NCBI GenBank assembly: GCA_023400055.1
Contig: JAEXFN010000028.1
Span: 62,001 to 126,000 of the forward strand
Length of the DNA stretch: 64,000 nucleotides
Source: Bacillota bacterium
GTDB lineage: Bacteria; Bacillota; UBA4882; UBA8346
Direction of reading: 5' to 3'
This document shows, piece after piece, positions 17,133 through 25,724 of this stretch; within the stretch, counting starts at the first letter, position 1; the number at the start of each line of letters is the position of its first letter. Position numbers and translations under genes: made by a program. Below the pieces are notes generated by a model that did no database searches, had not been told where the DNA came from, and saw only the letters and a list, made by a program, of their open reading frames with translations.

Positions 17133-18038
17133 TTGGAACAGGCACAAGTACAATTGCTGGCGGAAGGCTGTTGGGTATACCCGGGGCGGACCAACGCCGG
17201 AATCATCGAATTGCAGGACCGGACCTGTCTGGTCATCGATCCGGGCCAGGACCGCGAGAGCGCCAAGCACCTGCAGCAGGCGCTGCGGGAGCTCAATTTA
17301 TCCCTGGTAGCGGCGGTTTTTACTCACGCCCACGCCGATCATTTTGGGGCAGCGCATTTTCTGCAGAAGGATGCGCCGCTGCGCTTTTTCGCCTCAGAGT
17401 TTGAAGCCGCTTTGATCGAACAGCCATTATTAGAGCCAATCTTCCTGTTCGGCGGCGCCGAGCCGATCCCCGAATTGACACATAAGTTCCTTCTGGCCAA
17501 ACCGGTGCCGGTTGCCGGCAAATTAAGCGCGGGCGTCTGGCAGTTCGGGGGAGTCGAGTTCGGCGTGGAGAGCCTGCCGGGGCATTCGCCGGGCCAGATC
17601 GGGATCGCTTACCGCAACATCCTGTTTGCCGGCGACGCGCTGACTTTGACCCCGTTTATTGAAAAATATAAATTTCCATTTTACACAGACATCGCTAAGA
17701 CCCGGCATACGCTGGAACAGCTATCCGGGACCGCATACGCGGGATTGGTGCCCGGCCATGGCCCGTTCTTAAACCCCGCCGCATACCGGGATCAGATCCG
17801 GCAAAATCTAACTTATCTCGACGAACTGGCCGGTCGAGTGGAGGAGATTCTCCAAAACGGGCCGTTGACCGTGGAAGGTCTTTATGGGCAATTGGCGGAA
17901 CGGCTGGAGACGCCCTTGGTCACGCCGATTCAATATGTTCTGAACCGGACCGTGCTCTTGGCGCTGGTAAAGTATCTTTATGAAGCGAAGCGGATTCGTT
18001 TTTTCTTTCAAGGCAATCAGTGGCTTTGGAGCGTTTAA
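17133..18038 (+). CDS. MBL-fold metallo-hydrolase
   Basis: About 301 residues with the metallo-beta-lactamase fold: THAHADHFGAA (HxHxDH), GHSPGQIGI, FAGDALT and GHGP bind the two-metal centre. The C-terminal 80 residues (LAERLETPLVTPIQYVLNRTVLLALVKYLYEA) look like a winged-helix extension, as in YobT/LACTB2-like proteins. The substrate is unknown; thioester or nucleic acid phosphodiester are both possible. The start is uncertain: TTG at 17133 has TGGAG before it, while TTG at 17076 would add 19 residues. YjbQ follows closely. Confidence 0.82.
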   Translation: MEQAQVQLLAEGCWVYPGRTNAGIIELQDRTCLVIDPGQDRESAKHLQQALRELNLSLVAAVFTHAHADHFGAAHFLQKDAPLRFFASEFEAALIEQPLLEPIFLFGGAEPIPELTHKFLLAKPVPVAGKLSAGVWQFGGVEFGVESLPGHSPGQIGIAYRNILFAGDALTLTPFIEKYKFPFYTDIAKTRHTLEQLSGTAYAGLVPGHGPFLNPAAYRDQIRQNLTYLDELAGRVEEILQNGPLTVEGLYGQLAERLETPLVTPIQYVLNRTVLLALVKYLYEAKRIRFFFQGNQWLWSV

Positions 18039-18119
18039 AGGCTACTCTTGAGCCGTGTTCCGCTTTTGGCTATCAAATAACGGCGGGTAGAATCCCGGTT
18101 TCAAAAGGAGGAGTTTGCC

Positions 18120-18527
18120 ATCTGGAAAGAATTGAACGTGCCGACCCAGAGCCGGGCGCAGTTGATCGATCTGACCGATCGGATCCGGGCCGAGTTGGCG
18201 CAGAGCAAGATCCAAGACGGGGTGTGCTATGTCTTTGTGCCGCATACCACGGCGGGCATTACCATCAATGAGAACGCCGATCCCGACGTGGTGCGCGACA
18301 TCCTGGTCACGCTGGAGCGATTGGTGCCGCGTCATGGCGATTACCGGCATGGCGAAGGGAACTCCGACGCCCATCTGAAGGCGTCGTTGTTGGGCTTTTC
18401 CTGCATGATTCCGATCAGCGGCGGCCGCTTGGCGCTCGGAACCTGGCAGGGGATTTATTTCTGTGAATTCGACGGGCCCCGTCAGCGGAGAGTCCGGGTC
18501 GGCTTTTTGGGGCAAGCCCGAGATTAA
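18120..18527 (+). CDS. YjbQ/UPF0047 family protein (possible ATC start)
   Basis: About 135 residues of the UPF0047/YjbQ family: HTTAGITINENADPDV, HRHGDYRHGEGNSDAHLKAS-like core (RHGDYRHGEGNSDAH) and LGTWQGIYFCEFDGPR. Some members have weak thiamine-phosphate synthase activity. Family proteins start near WKEL. AAAAGGAGGAG is ideally placed for an ATC at 18120, giving (M)WKELNVPTQSR; the next standard start, TTG at 18132, is about 20 bases from the site, too far. A rare ATC start, or a sequence error for ATG, is the likely reading. It follows the MBL gene by 81 bases. Confidence 0.82.
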   Translation: MWKELNVPTQSRAQLIDLTDRIRAELAQSKIQDGVCYVFVPHTTAGITINENADPDVVRDILVTLERLVPRHGDYRHGEGNSDAHLKASLLGFSCMIPISGGRLALGTWQGIYFCEFDGPRQRRVRVGFLGQARD

Positions 18528-18565
18528 AACGGTTTGCGGCCGCGAACGAGGTAAGGCTGACATGA

Positions 18566-18600
18566 TTAAAAGGGGGTATCGTCGTTACGATACCCCCTTG
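18566..18600. terminator. Bidirectional terminator between yjbQ and the LysM gene
   Basis: A 13-bp perfect stem (AAGGGGGTATCGT with ACGATACCCCCTT) lies between the two converging genes. On the minus strand it is followed by TTTT. Confidence 0.85.
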
Positions 18601-18604
18601 CGAT

Positions 18605-20920
18605 TTATGAAGGCAAAAATTCGAACGTTGCCGCCAGATCATTGATGTGATTCTTATCGGCCCAGAGAACCGCGAAATTGAAAGTGTTCCCGCTGATCGG
18701 GACCGGCCGCGGGTAACGGATGATCAACGCGGCCTGCTGCTTCATCTCTGCCGGCTGGTCGGACGAGGGCAGAATCAAACAGGCCTCTTGGCGGTCGATG
18801 GTGATCGGGGTAATGGTGGGATTCTCGCCATAGGGCTTTGCGGTAGCAAAAGCTTCGTTATGGCAGATCTCATCCAGGGAATTGCTGCCGCTTCCGGCGG
18901 CCGAGATTTGGAAAAAGCCATCACTGCCTTCGTAGCGTTCCTCGCTGACGCCTTGCCAATCCGCCGGATAGAGGAAGACGACCTGGTATTGGCGGTTGGA
19001 GTAGATACGGCGGCTGCTGGGAATACAGATCTGCATTCCGACCTGAAGACTGTCAGGGCGCAGGCCCGGATTTTGCAATACGATCGCCACCGGAGTGGTA
19101 TTGAAATGGCGCGCGATCGTCGATAAAGTATCTCCGGCCTGGATGGTATAGCGGTTGCCTCCGGGCGGGCAAGCCGGCGGCGCCTGACTGGGCAGGCAAA
19201 TCGTTTGCCCGACTCGTAAGATATTCGGGTTCAGCCCCGAATTTAAATTGAGAATCGCATTAACGGACGTATTGAAGCGTTGTGCCAACAAATACAAGGT
19301 ATCACCGGCCTGCAAGGTATAGGACGTTGAATTGGCCGGGCAGGTGGTGGGGGGTGTTGGCGTTGGCTGAACGCTGCTGGGCAGGCAGATGGATTGGCCG
19401 ATCTGCAGCTGCATGGGATTGAGGTTCGGATTGACTTGCAAAATAGCCGCTACCGACGTATTAAACTTTTGGGCCAGGCCGTACAAGGTATCGCCGGATT
19501 GAATCCGGTATGCCGCCGTTCCATCCGGACAAGAAGATGGCGTTTGGGAACCGGGAATGCAAATCGATTGGCCGATCTGCAGCTGTTCGGGATTGAGGCC
19601 CGGATTGGCCGCAAGGATCGCCGCCGGAGTGGTCTGATACTGTCTGGCTAACGCGTAAACGGTGTCGCCGGAACGGATCTGATACGCGAAAGTGCTGCTG
19701 GGGCAAGAATTAGCTTCCGCCAACCCCCAGTCGTTGCCATCCGGCGCTTCATTCGTTTCAGCGGAATTGTCGCTCAACCGACCGCCAGCAGCGCCGGGGA
19801 TGCAAAGCTGCGCTCCAACTCGCAGCATGTTGGGATTAAATCCGGGATTGGCGTCCAGGATCGCCTGCACCGTGGTGTGATATTGTTGGGCCAAAGCATA
19901 ATACGTATCACCGGGCTGAATGATATGCGAAGCCGCCCCGGCGGGACAGGATGAAGGGAAAACTCCGGGAATGCAAATGGTCTGCCCGATCTGCAGGATG
20001 TTGGGATTAATTCCCGGATTGGCCCTGATGATGGCTTCGACGGAGGTCTGGTATTTTTGCGCCAATAAATAATAGGTATCCCCGGCCTGGACAGTGTAAG
20101 CGAAGGTACCCGGCGTGCAAACCGTGGCCTCGGTGGAATTATCCGGAAAATCCGCTGTTTTGTCCGTTTCCGGATGCCTCGCTGGCGGCGGAGCGGCAGT
20201 GCCGCCAGGGATGCAAATTCTTTGACCGATCGCCAAGCTTTCCGGGTTCACGCCCGGATTAGCCCTGATGATTGCATCAACAGTAGTACGGAAACGTATC
20301 GCCAAAGCATGATAGTTATCACCCGCTCTAACAATATAAGTGGCCGTTCCGGGCGGGCAGGCGGTTGGCCCCGGTGCCGGCGCGGGTCTCGGCCCGGGTC
20401 CGGGAGTCGGTCTTGGCTCAGGAGCCGGGGAAGGACTGGGCCCGGGTATCGGAGCGGTTCGCGGCTCTTGGCTCGGTGCAGGTCTCGGTTCGGCCGTAGG
20501 AGTGGGCCTTGACGCAGGACTTGGAGTCGGTCTTGGCCCAGGGGTCGGGGCAGGCCTCGGCGCCGGTATCGAGATGGCTCCCGGTATGCAGAGCGTTTGG
20601 CCGACTCGGAGTCGGTCGGGATCCACCCCGGGGTTGGCCTGGACCAGTTCATCGACGGAGATATTGAAAGCGCGGGTAATCCGGTAAAGGGTGTCGCCAT
20701 TTTTAACGGTATAATAATTGCCTTCCCGGCAGGCCGCCGGGCCGACCGAAGAACGGGGAACGCAAATAATTTGCCCGATTTGCAAAGCGTCCGGATGAAG
20801 GCCGGGATTAGCCGCGCTGATCGCCGCTATGGTGGTATGATGTTCCTGGGCTATCTTATAAAGTGTATCTCCGGTTTTTATGGTATAGGCGACGGTTCCG
20901 GGGGGGCATTGGCGTGCCAT
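18605..20920 (-). CDS. Nine-LysM repeat protein with Pro-rich linker and novel C-terminal domain
   Basis: The 771-residue protein holds nine LysM modules of about 48 residues, each with a (V/I)xxGDTxxxxA start and ANPG(L/V)xPxxLxIGQxICIP end. Two lie at the N-terminus, then a Pro/Arg-rich linker of about 80 residues (PAPTPGPRPTPSP-like), then seven more. Cys residues flank the modules, and the last about 140 residues (IYSNRQYQVVFLYPADWQG start) form a separate beta-rich domain I do not recognise. LysM binds N-acetylglucosamine chains of peptidoglycan or chitin. No signal peptide is seen; in spore formers such proteins may be coat or inner-layer proteins. The ATG at 20920 follows GAGGTGATC, better than ATG 20947. 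Confidence 0.88.
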   Translation of the reverse strand: MARQCPPGTVAYTIKTGDTLYKIAQEHHTTIAAISAANPGLHPDALQIGQIICVPRSSVGPAACREGNYYTVKNGDTLYRITRAFNISVDELVQANPGVDPDRLRVGQTLCIPGAISIPAPRPAPTPGPRPTPSPASRPTPTAEPRPAPSQEPRTAPIPGPSPSPAPEPRPTPGPGPRPAPAPGPTACPPGTATYIVRAGDNYHALAIRFRTTVDAIIRANPGVNPESLAIGQRICIPGGTAAPPPARHPETDKTADFPDNSTEATVCTPGTFAYTVQAGDTYYLLAQKYQTSVEAIIRANPGINPNILQIGQTICIPGVFPSSCPAGAASHIIQPGDTYYALAQQYHTTVQAILDANPGFNPNMLRVGAQLCIPGAAGGRLSDNSAETNEAPDGNDWGLAEANSCPSSTFAYQIRSGDTVYALARQYQTTPAAILAANPGLNPEQLQIGQSICIPGSQTPSSCPDGTAAYRIQSGDTLYGLAQKFNTSVAAILQVNPNLNPMQLQIGQSICLPSSVQPTPTPPTTCPANSTSYTLQAGDTLYLLAQRFNTSVNAILNLNSGLNPNILRVGQTICLPSQAPPACPPGGNRYTIQAGDTLSTIARHFNTTPVAIVLQNPGLRPDSLQVGMQICIPSSRRIYSNRQYQVVFLYPADWQGVSEERYEGSDGFFQISAAGSGSNSLDEICHNEAFATAKPYGENPTITPITIDRQEACLILPSSDQPAEMKQQAALIIRYPRPVPISGNTFNFAVLWADKNHINDLAATFEFLPS

Positions 20921-21076
20921 CGTTTTGATCACCTCTTTATTAAGCATGGATCTGGATACTACAGTATACGGGCGGATGGCCCGAACTGTGCCAAGAACCC
21001 GGTTTTTCTCGGACAGTTACCGAACTTTGCTTGGACCGATTCAGTTAAAAAAGCCAAGTTTGGCTAAGATTTGCTC

Positions 21077-21105
21077 TTGCCTTTTGGCAAAAGATATTGT
21101 ACAAT
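21077..21105 (+). promoter_or_regulatory. Promoter of tRNA-Arg
   Basis: TTGCCT and TACAAT separated by 17 bases, 21 bases upstream of the tRNA. Confidence 0.65.
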
Positions 21106-21126
21106 AGTCCTACTGTATGAAATGAC

Positions 21127-21201
21127 GCGCCCGTAGCTCAGGGGATAGAGCACTGGCCTCCGGAGCCAGGTGCACAGGTTCGATTCCTGTCGGGCGCACC
21201 A
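21127..21201 (+). tRNA. tRNA-Arg (CCG), integration site
   Basis: Acceptor GCGCCCG/CGGGCGC, anticodon stem CTGGC/GCCAG with loop CTCCGGA giving CCG, T loop TTCGATT, encoded CCA. Its 3' 28 bases recur at 53616, marking it as the attachment site of the downstream island; the tRNA stays intact. Confidence 0.95.
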
Positions 21202-21202
21202 T
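21175..21202 (+). repeat. Island left att repeat (tRNA-Arg 3' end)
   Basis: 28 bases from CAGGTTCGATTCCTG to GGGCGCACCAT. The copy at 53616-53643 differs only at base 15 (G to A) and base 25 (C to T). Confidence 0.85.
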
Positions 21203-21215
21203 CAAAAGTATTGAT

Positions 21216-21249
21216 TTGACGGGGTTTGCGACCGTCAATTTTGTTTTTT
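21216..21249 (+). terminator. Terminator downstream of tRNA-Arg
   Basis: TTGACGG and CCGTCAA with a nine-base loop, followed by TTTTGTTTTTT. Confidence 0.75.
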
Positions 21250-21375
21250 GGGAATCCTTTTTTCAAAACCGCATCATTATTGGGTTTGGAGATATGGTAC
21301 CCATACCCTTAATAGTATCTAAATGATAATACCATTACCCGTAAAGGTATAATCTTTGATCAAAAATAAAGGACC

Positions 21376-21810
21376 TCATGAAGAGGTCTTTATTTTTAAA
21401 GCTTTGGTTATATCAGCGTTGACATCTTGCTGCATTTCTGGAGTAACATGGGCGTATACGTTGCCCGGGGTCCAGATGTCCACCCAACCGCCCCTCACTT
21501 GAACATGCTTCATGCTCCAACCGTGTTTAAGCATAATCGTAATACTCGTATGGCGTAAGTCATGATAACGGATTTTAGGAACCCCGGCCCGTTCAATAAT
21601 GTGATTAAAATGCCGAGCTAATGTTTTTTTCATCAACCGGGTTTCCGGTAGTCCCTGCAAATACTAAACCGTTGTCATTATATCCGGGTCCATATGTGAA
21701 TTTTTTCGTTGTTCTTTCTGCAAATTCCCTTTCAAATGGAGGTTTCATCCACGGTTTAAGCTTAAAGGTAACTTCACTGGCATCCGTTTTTAAATCTCCA
21801 TGCGACTCAG
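21376..21810 (-). pseudogene. Tyrosine recombinase (phage-type integrase) C-terminal relic, frameshifted
   Basis: The 94-residue intact piece carries YHDLRHTSITIMLKHGW (HxLRH catalytic motif) and NVYAHVTPEMQQ with the probable nucleophilic Tyr. Upstream, in another frame, FAERTTKKF, YNDNGLVF and TGNPVDEK match the preceding part of Tn916/phage-type integrases. The two frames meet at a run of seven A (coding strand, about 21624-21630), so a one-base slip broke the gene. The N-terminal core-binding domain and most of the catalytic domain are missing. This recombinase probably inserted the island at tRNA-Arg. Confidence 0.8.
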
Positions 21811-22128
21811 TATCGAGGCCTCTACCGGCGACCTACAGCGTATTGCCAAGACGGGTTTGATTTTTTAAAGGAACTTGGCTTTACTGTCATAGATGACTTG
21901 ATAACGGGTAAACTTGCAAACCTCTTTCAGCCTTTGTCTGTGCTGATGGTAGCTCTAATAAAACCAAGAAGGATGACAGCAGATTAATAGGTCAAATTGT
22001 AAATGCTTGCAATTTGAAATTTGTAGGATAATATGATGAGGCTTAACGATTTCAAATAAGTTTCAAAATCGTTAAAAAATTTTAATGGAATTGGCAGGAT
22101 AATCATTTTGGATAGAGAACTAAATATA
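21811..22128 (+). other. Intergenic region with an unidentified coding relic
   Basis: One forward frame (about 21830-21985) reads DGFDFLKELGFTVIDDLITGKL then a hydrophobic stretch and stops. It looks like a gene fragment but has no start and no family I recognise. The rest is AT-rich leader of the LacI gene. Confidence 0.3.
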
Positions 22129-22142
22129 TTGAAACGTTTCAA
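22129..22142 (+). promoter_or_regulatory. LacI-family operator upstream of the regulator gene
   Basis: TTGAAACGTTTCAA is a perfect 14-bp palindrome with the central CG typical of LacI-family operators. It lies 39 bases before the LacI start, consistent with autoregulation. Confidence 0.75.
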
Positions 22143-22180
22143 AATTATTTGAATAAATCAAAGACTAAAGAGGTAATTTA

Positions 22181-23188
22181 GTGACGACAATGAAAGATGT
22201 GGCTAAAACGGCCGGAGTATCTTTGGGAACAGTGTCAAATGTCTTGAATGGACGGGAGGTAGTCCAGGACGAAACACGTCTGAAAGTGCTTCAGGTTATG
22301 AAACAATTGAATTATGTTCCCAACTCCGTGGCGCGCGCCTTGAAAACCAACCGTACCCAAATTATTGGAATCATGCTTCCCAGCATTACGAACCCGTTTT
22401 ACGCCACGATTGCCCGGGTCGCAGATGATGTTGTTCAGAATCTGGGGTATACCCTCCTTATTAGCAATACCGACCGTAATCCGAACCGGGAATTCGAATC
22501 GGCTAAAGCCCTCCTGGAAAAGGGAGTGGACGGGATAATCTGGATTGCCAAAAGCATGCGTTTCAAGGAATTGTCACTGGAACTGAATGAGCGGCTCCCG
22601 ATTTTATACGTTGATTCCGAATTGAATGAGAGTGAGGGTGATCAGTTATCCGTGGATAACTACCAGGGTGGAGCTCTGGCGGCGGAACACTTATACCAAC
22701 TGGGACACCGTAAAATTGCGGTGATTGAGGGTCCCAAAGAGGCCAAAAAGTCCTGGAATCGGATCCCCGGGTTTTATAACAAGCTTTTAGAGCATGGCAT
22801 CAGTATAGAAAAGAATTTAATCCGGATTGGCAATTTTGAATTTGACAGCGGGTACGATTATATGCGCTCTCTGTTAAAAGAAGATTCAGAATTTACCGCG
22901 CTATTTGCGGCCAATGACATGATGGCGGTGGGAGCGATTACCGCCGCCCGGGAAGCGGGACTGAAAGTTCCCGATGATCTATCGGTGGTGGGATTTGACG
23001 ATATCATGCTGGCGCAATATTTTGATCCGGCGTTATCAACGGTGCGTCAGCCCGCCGAACAACTCGGCCGGTTCGCTGTGGAAATGTTGATGAAACGAAT
23101 CAATGATCCGGGAATTCCCCACAAATACGAAGTGCTTCCCACGGAATTTATTCCGCGAAAGTCAAGCCGGTTCATTGGGTCCGTTTAG
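22181..23188 (+). CDS. LacI family transcriptional regulator
   Basis: The 335-residue protein has an N-terminal helix-turn-helix (MKDVAKTAGVSLGTVSNVLNG) and hinge helix (PNSVARALKTNRT), then a periplasmic-binding-protein-like effector domain (IIGIMLPSITNPFY, ALFAANDMMAVGAITAAREAG, DLSVVGFDDI). It should repress the sugar transport and dehydrogenase genes downstream until a sugar ligand binds. GTG 22181 is chosen because GAGGTAATTTA precedes it. Matching palindromes lie before this gene (22129) and before the transporter operon (23347). Confidence 0.92.
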   Translation: MTTMKDVAKTAGVSLGTVSNVLNGREVVQDETRLKVLQVMKQLNYVPNSVARALKTNRTQIIGIMLPSITNPFYATIARVADDVVQNLGYTLLISNTDRNPNREFESAKALLEKGVDGIIWIAKSMRFKELSLELNERLPILYVDSELNESEGDQLSVDNYQGGALAAEHLYQLGHRKIAVIEGPKEAKKSWNRIPGFYNKLLEHGISIEKNLIRIGNFEFDSGYDYMRSLLKEDSEFTALFAANDMMAVGAITAAREAGLKVPDDLSVVGFDDIMLAQYFDPALSTVRQPAEQLGRFAVEMLMKRINDPGIPHKYEVLPTEFIPRKSSRFIGSV

Positions 23189-23250
23189 AAGCGTTGTGGT
23201 ACCCTTTCCCGAAAGTCAGGGGTATCACAAAAGCTCAGGGAAGCAAGTAG

Positions 23251-23303
23251 ATAAAGTCGTTTCAAACCTTTTACAGATTGAATCGGTTGTAAAGCGACTT
23301 TAT
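23251..23303 (+). other. Long hairpin between regulator and transporter genes
   Basis: ATAAAGTCG-TTTCAAACC pairs, with one bulge, with GGTTGTAAAG-CGACTTTAT. There is no T-run. It may act as a weak terminator or a transcript 3' end. Confidence 0.5.
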
Positions 23304-23346
23304 CCCATGACTTTAGCTACGCGCTCATTTTTTTTTAGGCAAGAAA

Positions 23347-23360
23347 TTGAAACGTTTTAA
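23347..23360 (+). promoter_or_regulatory. LacI-family operator before the sugar operon
   Basis: TTGAAACGTTTTAA matches the upstream operator at 12 of 14 positions and keeps the central ACGT. Confidence 0.65.
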
Positions 23361-23437
23361 TTTTGCTGAATGGAGGTGATCTTCCCAGAAAAACACAGTG
23401 AGGAAGGATTTCCAAAAATAAAAAAGGGGGTAGATTG

Positions 23438-24742
23438 ATGATGAAATCCAGGAAGTTCAGAGTGCTCGTTCTAATGCTAATGGTATTATTGCTGATGGCA
23501 GTCGCTTTTGCCGCAACGCCCGCCAAGTTTTCCGGAAAAGTGATTAACTGGGCGACATTTTTAAGCTATGGCGGAATCGATCAATTACGAACGATTGTAA
23601 AAGGTTGGGAGAAAGAAACCGGCGCCAAAGTGAATATTGTGATCTTACCGCATCCAGGACTGGCCGAAAAAGTATTCATGGACTTCCAGGCCGGTATTAA
23701 CACCTACGATTTGGTTACATTGAACTATCCCAAACTCGGGCAATTCGTAGAGAGTGGATTACTCGAACCTTTAGACGCCTATGTCCAAAACTCCAACAAT
23801 CGTAACGCGGAGATTAAAGATTTTATCCCTTACTTATTAGATACATACGGCCGTTGGGACAATAAATTATACGGTTTTCCATTGAAAGCGGACGGCCGTT
23901 TGTTCCTCTATCGGAAAGATGTTTTTGCCAAATATAGTAAGACGGTTCCAAAAACCTGGGATGAGTATGTGCAGATGGCGAAGTTCTTTAACGGTAAGGA
24001 CTGGAATGGTGATGGCAAACCGGAATACGGCTGCGCGGTCCGGTTTGACAGCGATGTGGTTGCTGGAGGGCGTTTCGCCGAGATCATGGCCGGTCACGGC
24101 GGGCAGTTAATAGATGCCAAATGGCAGCCGCATTTGAACTCTCCGGATGCCATTGCCGCAATGGATAAGGTGATCGAGATGCTCAAATATGCACCCAAAG
24201 ATACATTGGCGTTCGGATTCACCGAATACAATAATGCCTATCTGTTGGGACAAATTCCAATGATCCCGACTTGGAGCGAAGTGGCCGGCACTGCTGAAGA
24301 TTCGACCAAATCCAAAGTAGTTGGGTTGACCGGTTATGCGATGATCCCCGGTTCGAAGGCGTTGCTGGGGGGATTCGGAATCTCCATGCTTTCCGCAAGT
24401 AAGAATAAGGATGCCGCTTATGATTTCATGACTTGGTTCACCAGCAAAGCAGTGGAACGAAAACGAGTCACTCAAAAAGGAACCTTTATTTATGAACCGG
24501 GGCGGATTTCAACCTATAGCGATCCCAAGCTGGTTAAGAAGTACCCTTGGTTCCCCATGTTAAAAGAGAATCTGGCCAACGGCGTGGCGTTGCCGCGGAT
24601 TCTCGAATCCGACCAAATGATTCAGGTTTTCGGTCAGAGTATCCGTCGGGCCGCAGCTGGAGAGTTCACCAGCAAGGCAGCCTTGGATGCCGCTCAGGAC
24701 AAGTGGATTCAAATTCTGAAAAAAGCGGGACGGATTAAGTAG
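23438..24742 (+). CDS. Sugar ABC transporter substrate-binding protein (CUT1)
   Basis: The 434-residue exported protein has a signal peptide (basic start, then a long hydrophobic stretch ending AVAFAATP) without a lipobox Cys. The body is an extracellular solute-binding protein of family 1 (INWATFLSYGGIDQLRTIVKGWEKETGAKV; KTWDEYVQMAKFFN, DWNGDGKPEYG). It should deliver a sugar or oligosaccharide to the permeases just downstream. Lack of the lipid anchor is unusual for a Gram-positive cell, where such proteins are normally lipoproteins. AAGGGGG precedes clustered ATG codons at 23438 and 23441. Confidence 0.88.
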   Translation: MMKSRKFRVLVLMLMVLLLMAVAFAATPAKFSGKVINWATFLSYGGIDQLRTIVKGWEKETGAKVNIVILPHPGLAEKVFMDFQAGINTYDLVTLNYPKLGQFVESGLLEPLDAYVQNSNNRNAEIKDFIPYLLDTYGRWDNKLYGFPLKADGRLFLYRKDVFAKYSKTVPKTWDEYVQMAKFFNGKDWNGDGKPEYGCAVRFDSDVVAGGRFAEIMAGHGGQLIDAKWQPHLNSPDAIAAMDKVIEMLKYAPKDTLAFGFTEYNNAYLLGQIPMIPTWSEVAGTAEDSTKSKVVGLTGYAMIPGSKALLGGFGISMLSASKNKDAAYDFMTWFTSKAVERKRVTQKGTFIYEPGRISTYSDPKLVKKYPWFPMLKENLANGVALPRILESDQMIQVFGQSIRRAAAGEFTSKAALDAAQDKWIQILKKAGRIK

Positions 24743-24755
24743 TTCAGTTAATCTA

Positions 24756-24789
24756 AAAGGGGCCGCTTTTCACAGCGGTCCCTTTTCCC
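24756..24789 (+). other. Intra-operon hairpin after the binding-protein gene
   Basis: AAAGGGGCCGCT pairs with AGCGGTCCCTTT. Such partial terminators commonly keep binding-protein expression above that of the permeases. Confidence 0.6.
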
Positions 24790-24815
24790 AAACGAAATGA
24801 GGTGAATCGAACATC

Positions 24816-25724
24816 ATGGGTTTGAATAAGTCACCGAATCACAATTGGACAACGATGGAAAAAGCCTTCATGCCGGTAGTGTTTATCGGTCCCGGAATCC
24901 TGCTTCTAGCGGTGTTCATCCTTTATCCGATCTTATTTTCATTCGGAATCAGTTTTAAAGATTTTACCCTGGCGAATATGGCCGAATCATCCTGGAACGG
25001 GCTGGAGAATTACAGCTTTGTGCTGAAGGATCCCGTATTTTGGACATCGGTGCGGACCACTTTAATTCTGGCACTGTTCACCGTATTTTTTTCGTTTATT
25101 TTGGCATTGGGTTTTGCGATATTGTTGATGGCGATCAAGGGTAGGCAACTCTTTGCTTCACTCATTTTGACCCCAATCACAGTCGCTCCGGTAGTGGTCG
25201 GGTTATTGTTTAAAATCATGTTTTCCAAAAGTTACGGCGTAGTGGATTATATTTTCGGGGTATTGCATATTCCCGCCCTCAACTGGTTGGCCGATCCCCA
25301 TGTCGCTATCTGGACTGTTATCACAGTGGGGATCTGGATGGCCATCCCCTTAAATACCATCATTTTGCTTGCGGCGCTTCAAGGGGTTCCCGACGAGCTT
25401 TATGAGTCAGCGGCCTTGGATGGCGCGAGTTCCTGGCAACGATTGCTTCATATCACCCTCCCGTATATCAAGCCGGTGAGTGGAGCGGTGGTTTTGATGT
25501 CAACCATCAATGCGATTAAAGAATTTGATGTGGTTTATAGCTTGACTTCAGGCGGCCCGGGAATTTCAACGCTGACAGTTACTTATTATGCCAATAATAT
25601 CGGTTTTGAAGTGTTCCAGCTCGGACGAGCGGCAGCCGCTTCCAATATTATCTTTCTTTTAATTATCATCGCAACCGTTTTGCTTTCGATGACATTCTTC
25701 CGGAGGGAGGACCGTAATGCCTAA
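24816..25724 (+). CDS. Sugar ABC transporter permease (MalF type)
   Basis: The 302-residue protein has six membrane segments and the cytoplasmic EAA loop (ELYESAALDGASSWQRLLHITLPYIKP near residue 200) that docks the ATPase. Segment order and size match MalF/UgpA-type CUT1 permeases. It overlaps the next permease gene by eight bases, so the two are translationally coupled. Confidence 0.9.
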   Translation: MGLNKSPNHNWTTMEKAFMPVVFIGPGILLLAVFILYPILFSFGISFKDFTLANMAESSWNGLENYSFVLKDPVFWTSVRTTLILALFTVFFSFILALGFAILLMAIKGRQLFASLILTPITVAPVVVGLLFKIMFSKSYGVVDYIFGVLHIPALNWLADPHVAIWTVITVGIWMAIPLNTIILLAALQGVPDELYESAALDGASSWQRLLHITLPYIKPVSGAVVLMSTINAIKEFDVVYSLTSGGPGISTLTVTYYANNIGFEVFQLGRAAAASNIIFLLIIIATVLLSMTFFRREDRNA

